A stretch of 64,000 nt of DNA, from positions 902,770 through 966,769 of the forward strand of contig SCFE01000039.1 of the NCBI GenBank assembly GCA_004352715.1. The letters are read 5' to 3'. Positions within the stretch are counted from its first letter, which is position 1, and every line of letters begins with the position of its first letter. The stretch is from Hofstenia miamia (taxonomy: Eukaryota > Xenacoelomorpha > Acoela). A program made the translations under genes and the position numbers. Shown here in pieces: positions 56,524 to 64,000 of this stretch. The notes under the pieces are model-generated. The model ran no database searches, had not been told where the DNA came from, and saw only the letters and a program-made list of their open reading frames with translations.

Positions 56524-57219
56524 CGTTGTTTTAAGATTATTGCCCGGCGATTTTCATTAATAATTTGTTCATGCACACGTTTTGTACAAACTGCTTTAAT
56601 TTTATATGACTGTTTAATGCGGTTTCTCAATTGTTACAATCTATTGAGGCGTAAAGATCTACAAAATTTGAAAGACATTTTTAAATATGTTTCTCCACCG
56701 ATTTTAGATTTTTTTAGAAATTTTAATTCAATCGTCTTGTTCATTTGATCTATTCATTAGTCCAAAATTAACTCATTCTGATTTTTTTTGATTAGTTTTT
56801 ATTGTATTTTCCTAGTGCACACCGTTTGTTTAGAACACTAGTAGACAGTATTGACTTCTCTAATTGTTTATAAATACCATTGCCTTTCATATAATTAAAA
56901 AGTTTGTTTGTCATATGCAGTGGAATTTGATTATAGTGACATCACACAGTGTCTCAATTTTCTATTTTATATAATCCTAGGAAAGAAATGTGGAAAATAC
57001 TACAAAATGATCAACTCAAATCATTGTTTGAAAAAACAACATTTTTTCACAACTTTTGGTCACAATTTTTTGTCCTTTAATATTGCCACAATTATTTTAT
57101 AATCAACAACAAATTTCTTGCAAATCCTTAATTGATTAATGTAGATGTACAGTTGCTTGTATTAAAGTATAATAATTAGATCCTCTTTCATTTACTGTTG
57201 TAAGAAGGTCAATTTTTGT

Positions 57220-57520
57220 TTACTGATAGAAAACGCGGAAATTGTGCAGTGTATAGATTCCAAAAGTAACAATCATCGACAGAAAATAGTAGACAGCGCC
57301 AAGTGAATCATCAGTGAGTTGAGAAAGTGGTCCGAGTAGATATTTTGTTAATGAAACATTCATACATTTCACTTGCATGTTGCTGAACAAGAAAATAACT
57401 TTGTTAGTATTATCAACAGACAAACGTGCGACTCCTTGTCTTGCCGTCACAGAGACCCTGTTGATGGTTTTCTTCAGTGTTAAAAAATTGATGTGAAAGC
57501 GCTTCCCAATGGAGAGAGTA
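57220..57520 (-). CDS. Possible exon or gene relic, unknown
   Basis: An open minus-strand frame of about 100 codons extends upstream of the first in-frame start-like codon at 57450. It contains GKRFHINFLTLKKTINRVSV, then DNTNKVIFLF, and one likely membrane segment (LGAVYYFLSMIVTFGIYTL). Composition is more protein-like than in neighbouring frames. There is no upstream ATG in frame, so it would need an upstream exon. Family unknown. Confidence 0.25.
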
Positions 57521-58502
57521 TCAATTCATAATAATTCTATATTAACTTTTTGAACGCAGCTGAAAAAAGGGAGAAAACTGAACAGTCACAAAACTCATTG
57601 AGTTGTCATTCTATGTTCTGCTAAGACAACGAAGTTTTTTACTACGATGTAGAGTGAATGTATTCACCCGATTTTGCTGGGTCAACTAATACTTCGAAAA
57701 CTTCAAAATCACAATATTCACATCCATTGGGGTGTTCCTTCACAATTTGGAGAAATTTTAATATCATTTGAAAGATGCTTTCGATAAGAATGGTGAACAC
57801 AATATAATTTTGATGTTTTTCTTTGAGTAGATTGTTTTTCTTAAACTAAAAAAGAATATATACTAATTGGACGCAACAAGTACTAATAATGCTCAAATTG
57901 TATTGATTAAATGGTATTTGTAACAGAATTTGAAAAGAGCAAAATATAGTTTTCACAAATCTTTTTTCTTTTTTTCACATTTCCAAGAAGGACTTATTTC
58001 ATCTAGAAAATAATTCTAATTTTATAATAATATAGGTTATGGTGTCGGTATTATTGATCCTACAGATAAACGAAGGCCTGTTTTTCTGATGTTGCCAATT
58101 TTTTGTTTATAATGACGTTAGAAAAAAAATTCTTTATAAATGCTTTCTTGCTAGCATTCGATTTAAAAACTCTATAAAAATTTAGTTTTAATGCTGCATT
58201 GAGAATAAAAACATACAAAAGTTTTGTTTTAGCATTTACAAAACGTTTTTTAGCAATATATTTTAGGATTGATGAGAAATTGTCAAGAAAAATCTTACGA
58301 TGTCTCTCAATAATCAAATACATTAATTGTTTCAACAATCAATATTTATAATTTTACAATTTTACATAAAATCACTCAGTGGATTACATAGATGACAAAT
58401 TTTTTCACGAATTCAAAAATTGGTTGTTAATCTTGTCTACAAATGTATTTAAGTAAGGCAATTAAAATCATTAATTTCAAGGTTTAAATAGCACTTGTTT
58501 TT

Positions 58503-58539
<37 letters not shown>

Positions 58540-61500
58540 GCATTGCAATTAAAATCGTGTCCCTAACTCTTTGTATTTTAGAGCCAATTTCAACTTTGGT
58601 TGGTGAGGCTATTTGAATAATTTTACATTCTTATTAAGCACACATATAGTTTTGATGTGTTTAAGTGTACGCCTTGTAACTTAAATATTGTTAAGAAATA
58701 ATTGTATTAGTTAATTGTTAATTTTTATGTGTTTGCATGAAATGATCAATTGTATAATTTATTCGCTTAACTCAAAAAACCCTAACGCATGCGTGCTGCC
58801 AGACAATTTACAACAAAAAGCAAGATTTTCCAATAGAGTATATACACATTTATTGGTATGATTTTGTACTCAATTCTCAATATTTATTCTTAAAATTTAC
58901 TTTCTAATTCAAACAAGTATACAACATAAATGCTGGAAAATTTTAATATATATATATCATCGGATACAGCCTATCTAGTTGACGTTTTACACGGTTAACG
59001 CAAACAACCGAAAAAAGAACAGCCATTGACAGACGTCTATAATATTTCGCGTAATATAGAAATCATTGAAGCGGGTGGTGCACAATTAGGTTTTACACCA
59101 TTGAAGTGATAAATGAGGATTAATGAAACTTGCTCAAGAGCACTTGTCCAAATCCTATTTCATAGTTAGTTTTTAACGCAATGCCATATTTTTATAATAG
59201 ATAAAAAATTTATTGTATTATGTTTTTTCATGTACACACGCACATGCATTTAAAATAGGAAAACCCAAGCTGCTTTTAAATAATATTGGGCGAACTTGAA
59301 TGCTGATTATTAAATTAATTAATGTATCTAATTACTGTGAGTTTGCCCAATTTTTACAACGTAAGGCGTTTTAAAACGGTTTATAGTAGCTGCTTTTTTA
59401 TTAATTTAGAACCCACAATTCTTAGTGTGTTCTGAGCTACTTTGAATTTATTCACGACTGTCAAAATTTTGATAACATAAATTCATTAATTTTTCGATTA
59501 CGTTCTTAGTATTTTTTCGAGAGCATATTTTTTATTAACTTTGCAGTTAAATTTAGTCAACTTTGCTTTACATTTCTTAGTTCTTAGTTTGTATTACAAT
59601 TATTTAGTAGGTATGTGGTATAGTTAGACTATGTTTACAAATACTTAATCGATTTTTATCGCTATCTATCCAGCTCTAGCGATAGCAAATATTATTAATT
59701 ACCATTTTTAGTTAACCAGCGTTACCATATGGTAACGTTAACATAATTTGCCACACTGCATTAAGAAATATTAAAATTGCAGTCTTGTATATTTTGACAA
59801 CATAGTATTCCCTTTCAATTTTTCAATTATCATGAAAATATTTGCAACTGCGTAAGGACTGCAGTTAGGGCAATTTGCCAAGAAAATTCGAAAATAAAAA
59901 ATTCAGGTTTGTTCAGGTTAATGTTTTATTACATTTAATAACACTGCTCTCTAAATATGTTTCCAAAATTCTTTCATGTAAAAATCTGTATTCAGTTTTC
60001 ACATTTGAGTGCGTTTCTGTCTCATATACAGTTCTTGTTTACCTGTTGTGGAACTCTTTAATTTACAATCTACATTGACCTAATATATTTTAATATGTAT
60101 AAATAGACTTAGAGCTGTAATTTGGTCACGTTTTTTTCTGCTCTGGCTTAGGACGGCCCTGCCTTGCGTGTCCCGAAATTTGCTAAGTAGGATTCGAAGT
60201 AAATAGGGATATGCGTGACCTCAATTCTCATGGGATGTATTGTGACTAAATATTTCAACGCAATTATGAGTATAAATGGCTAATTTCAGGATATTATGGG
60301 AATGGCGTTTACTATGATAAAAAATTCCGGATCGCCCGTATCATTTTACACCTCTTTGTAATACAATTTTAATATTTTAAACATCGTTTCTTATATTTGC
60401 ATGGATTGAATTTATCACGTTGCTAATAATTCACTATTAGAACAGAAAGGTTTAACTCCTATTTTCTTTTAATTATTCGTTTAACCTTGTTTGAACTTAT
60501 ATTGCATAAAATCGTGTATCAGGCATAAGCTTTCTACTATTAATATTAAATGTTTATTTCTATTAAGTTTGTTAGTCGAACTTTCCCAGTTATTCTAATT
60601 AATTTATTGACAGCCTCGTATTTAGCATTGTATACATTTTCACGCATGATTTTTTCCGTATGCCACATTTTTATAGATTGCTGCAATCTGCCATAGTACG
60701 TTGATCTTTTGTTAAACTATATATCGTCTGTAACATATTGCACCTATCTATCCGACCATCACCTTGTTCAAAGTATCTTCCCCCATGCGTAAAATTTCTG
60801 ATGAAAATCTGCACTCGCTTTGTTTTTCTGTGGACATTTTTGCATGGACTTATATTCACAGCTTTACCTCTTTATCTCTATTTCCACGGCCATATCAAAA
60901 TACAATTCCCTTTCATTAACGATTTGTTTACAATTTTCTGAAACGTTTATTTTCACATAAATGGGATCGTTTAGAATATTTCTGCATTTTTAAAGCAACC
61001 ATTACAAAAGCTTTTAGAAATCTAAATGAGAATGGGTGATATAGATAAGCGTGCGGAAGTTGGCCCTTCCCAAAATCTTAAATGCATGTTTTTCAAGTTC
61101 ACTTTTTGAGTGTATTCTACAATACCTCATGTTTACAGTAGCTTTCCACTAAAAAATTTATTTTAAATATGTCTATTGACTTTTTGTTACTTTTTAGTGC
61201 GCTGGTTTGGTTGTATGATTTTATTTTTATAAATATAAACCAATGACTTAGTTACTTTAAATGAACATGTGTAGTTTTGGAGCAGACTTCTTTGTAAAAA
61301 GTTTTGATTTGATGGATCTCACAGTGGGTGATCTTGTAATGCTTTGTGTATCTCAAATCATCACTTTCAATTGCACCGATAAAATTCCACTATTGCTATG
61401 AATTTAATTAAAATCCAGCGCCCAACTACAACCTCCCCCTGCCATTCACTTAATTGCAGCAATTAATAGCGGGCTTTATTTGCAAACACACTGAGGCCTT

Positions 61501-64000
61501 AACGGCATTCAATTAGAGCACTCTGAAATATTTAATCAATTTTAGTGTTACCCGTGGTCAACAACCATGTCAAAGTTTTGATTGCATGATCAGTTATTTT
61601 AGACAGTTTTAATTATAGCAAAACCGTACAAAAATATGGCTTTTGTACTTTGTATTTACCATTACCTTCTTTTTCGAATCTAGCCAAAGATTAATTTTCC
61701 TCCGCATTAAATGTCGTCTGATACTGTAGAATTTTGTAGAACCCTGGTATGTAATGCGTTTGATGCCGATAGCGAGGCTTAAATTAATTACCAATATATT
61801 TTCATTACTTTAGCAACACTGAAACTAATTTATCTTAGGACTTTGATAATCCTAGGTATTATTTTTTTTACAAATTTTCCCTCTGTTGTTAATCCCCAAT
61901 TGTCCTGTTAATCGACATTTTACACTCAAATCAACTACACATAGCATTAAATAGCGCTACCGATCTTAAATTTTTTAGAATTGTTAAACTATACTTAAGT
62001 AGTTTTCCGTTTTTTAACAAAAACAACTGAACGAACCACAATTAAAATAAAAAGTATTAAGAGTTGGAACTAAATCATATTTTTTTTCTAATTTTTTCCT
62101 ATAAATTTATGTATCCCATTAGCTTTATCGTTTGTACGAGTGTTAAACGTGATTAATGATTCTGTTGATCCAGAAATATTATTTGGATTTTGCAAACCCT
62201 GTGTCGAAAAATCAAGAAATGTGATGATGATCATGATGACAAACAAGGTCTATGGGGACGCATTTTACTAAAATACTATCATGTTAGATTCACCGCATTT
62301 TCGGAAAATGATAAGCCTTCTCCGTCGTAGATCACATTAAGACTTTCGTTAGTACGACGTGAAGTTGAAGAACAGCATGATTTGATTAGAGTACTAATAG
62401 GGTCTGCATTTTTACTATAGACATAACGCACGCGTACCCTACCCGACTTGTCTTTTATCCAACCCCGAATTCGGTCTTGAAATGAGAACTCTGGTATGTA
62501 CTTTCAAATTTTTATTATTTCTACAATGTATTGTTAATGTCAGTTTAATTGTAGTGTTTATTCTTACATTAACAAGACTAGACTTAAATACTTATGTTAT
62601 GATAGTTATTTGCTAAAATGAAGCGAGTGGGGAAGACTGGAATTCAAACCACCCCGAAACAAAACTATTGATCCGAACCAGAAATTGGAACAGATATGAT
62701 AACTTTGTTATTGATTATAAACATAACCGCAATTGCCATTGCATCTTTTTTTGAACACGTTGAATCTTGTTTCTCAGTTATTTTTCATTAAGCATTTTGG
62801 TTCTTTTGAATATTTGAATATCTTTAACTGTTTCTAGACTGTAAGATCTCTGCGTTGATATTTTTGAAATGTCTAGTTTTTGTTCACAAAATTTTTAAAA
62901 TATTTTTTAGTTTTACTGATGTCTATGAGCAGCTTGCTGCCAAATGATAACTTGATTTGGCTAGAGATCTGCATTTTTGTTATTAAATGTTAAAATTTTC
63001 TACGGAAACTACTAAGTCGTCTGTTTCGCAATGGTCATTGTAGGAAATCATTTTTAGTGTTTTAACGTATTATATTTAATTTGACACCAACAGGTTCGGC
63101 ATTTGCCAGGTTATTTAAATTGTATACTTGGAGGAAATTTTTATATGCAAGCTGTACGAATTGTTAAATTTAAAAATACAATTTCATTTGAATTATTAAA
63201 CAGATTTTTTTGAAGTTTCGAATCATAAGATTCTTCTAAAGAGCACGGGCTGTGTGCATGAAATTTCAGCACTCAGCTATTAACATAATGCTTCAAAAAT
63301 GTTTAATCATAAAGCGTATGAATTGATTAACTACTGTTTCAATTCAATTAATCAAGTGTGATTCTTTTGGATGTCATGACGTACGTGCTATTACTAAATG
63401 AGAGACATGTCATTGAGATGTATGATGTCTCATCTCTGGAAGCAATATAGTCTCAATGTATAAAGTTGGTAATAAGTTTTAATACAAAAATGTGATTCCA
63501 CTGTTAATTGAAGATGTCCTTATTTTTAGCTGTGAAATTCTTATAATGTTAATAAGTCGCCGTATTGCTTCATTACTTATTTAAGAGTGGTTCCAGTCAC
63601 TGACTTTTTAATGCTCTTTTCCTTATGGTGATATTAAATTTGTATTTGTCTTTTTTCGACAACATATTAAATTTATTTTATTAGTAAAATGCCAATATTT
63701 CTTCTCTCTTTAATGTTTAATTGATGCGCATAGCTTCTTATCAATTGATTCCAGTATTTCCGCTTGCTTGCGTATTTGCGCAATTTCTTTCAACTTCGTA
63801 ATTAATTTGCGAGACTCCCGAAATTGATGAAAGCTAGTCCACATTTATTATTACCTTGGTTTGTATTTCTGCTCCGCCTTATTTTATACGACGAGCTTGA
63901 AACAATGTACGTTATTTATACCAGTTCAATTTTGAGATTTGATTCTTCGCCCTTATATCAGTTTTGGGATCCACATTTTTATAAACATTTAAAAAAATTT
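57521..64000. other. AT-rich DNA without recognised gene
   Basis: Frames at 58060-58338 (-), 59875-60078 (+), 60671-60941 (both strands) and 61609-61794 (-) are short and unsupported. A (TA)n tract is at 58510-58532. An 18-bp perfect palindrome lies at 59720-59737. Confidence 0.5.
59720..59737. repeat. 18-bp perfect palindrome
   Basis: CGTTACCATATGGTAACG is self-complementary. It is bordered by GTTAAC at 59711-59716 and again at 59737-59742, and preceded at about 59658-59686 by a smaller inverted pair (TATCGCT...AGCGATA). No protein-coding context. Confidence 0.85.

Noticed and set aside
1-64000. CRISPR arrays, rRNA genes, bacterial operons
   Set aside because: Not seen. The direct repeats present are minisatellites without unique spacers, and the genes are spliced eukaryotic ones.

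Overview
The window is AT-rich (roughly 70 percent by eye) animal nuclear DNA, most likely from an invertebrate. The reasons are GT-AG introns with split codons, two host-type metazoan genes, several LINE relics, hAT-type miniature transposons and a Polinton/Maverick-type element. The species cannot be read from the sequence. N gaps lie at 3448-3700, 15349-16348, 17397-17417, 18178-18193, 41159-41774, 43085-43999 and 45630-46629, plus single Ns.

The main find is a nest of two virus-like DNA transposons in the first 20.4 kb. The inner element (3086-16670, 13.6 kb) has 152-bp inverted terminal repeats that start AG and end CT. It is flanked by a perfect 6-bp target duplication (TAAGTG), which is the Polinton/Maverick signature. 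It carries a protein-primed family-B DNA polymerase gene with four inferred exons, an acidic and zinc-finger N-terminus, a 43-bp last intron and a basic tail. It also carries a duplicated small gene that may encode an OB-fold protein, an unknown 157-aa gene, the start of a left-end gene driven from the repeat, and the last two exons of a rightward gene. No integrase, ATPase, protease or capsid gene is visible. The polymerase is broken by one stop and one frameshift. This element sits inside an outer element (2031-20367) with 222-bp inverted repeats, near-matching 6-bp flanks and almost the same outermost bases. The outer element holds only tandem repeats, so it looks like a non-autonomous relative.

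From 20.4 to 28.6 kb there are relics: two tRNA-like SINE heads, a microsatellite and a decayed gene of a transposon-associated type. At 28.7-30.2 kb on the minus strand lies a lipid phosphate phosphatase gene without its first exon. At 34.5-42.4 kb on the plus strand lies a GNAT acetyltransferase gene whose three exons splice in frame to 272 codons. Its first intron holds an almost full-length but broken LINE, and its second intron holds a 712-bp foldback element with 21-bp repeats.

From 42.4 to 48.2 kb there are two miniature hAT elements with 8-bp target duplications and the N-terminal part of a second LINE family. A fragment of the same general type lies inside the inner Polinton. From 48.2 to 64 kb I see AT-rich non-coding DNA with a few weak exon candidates.
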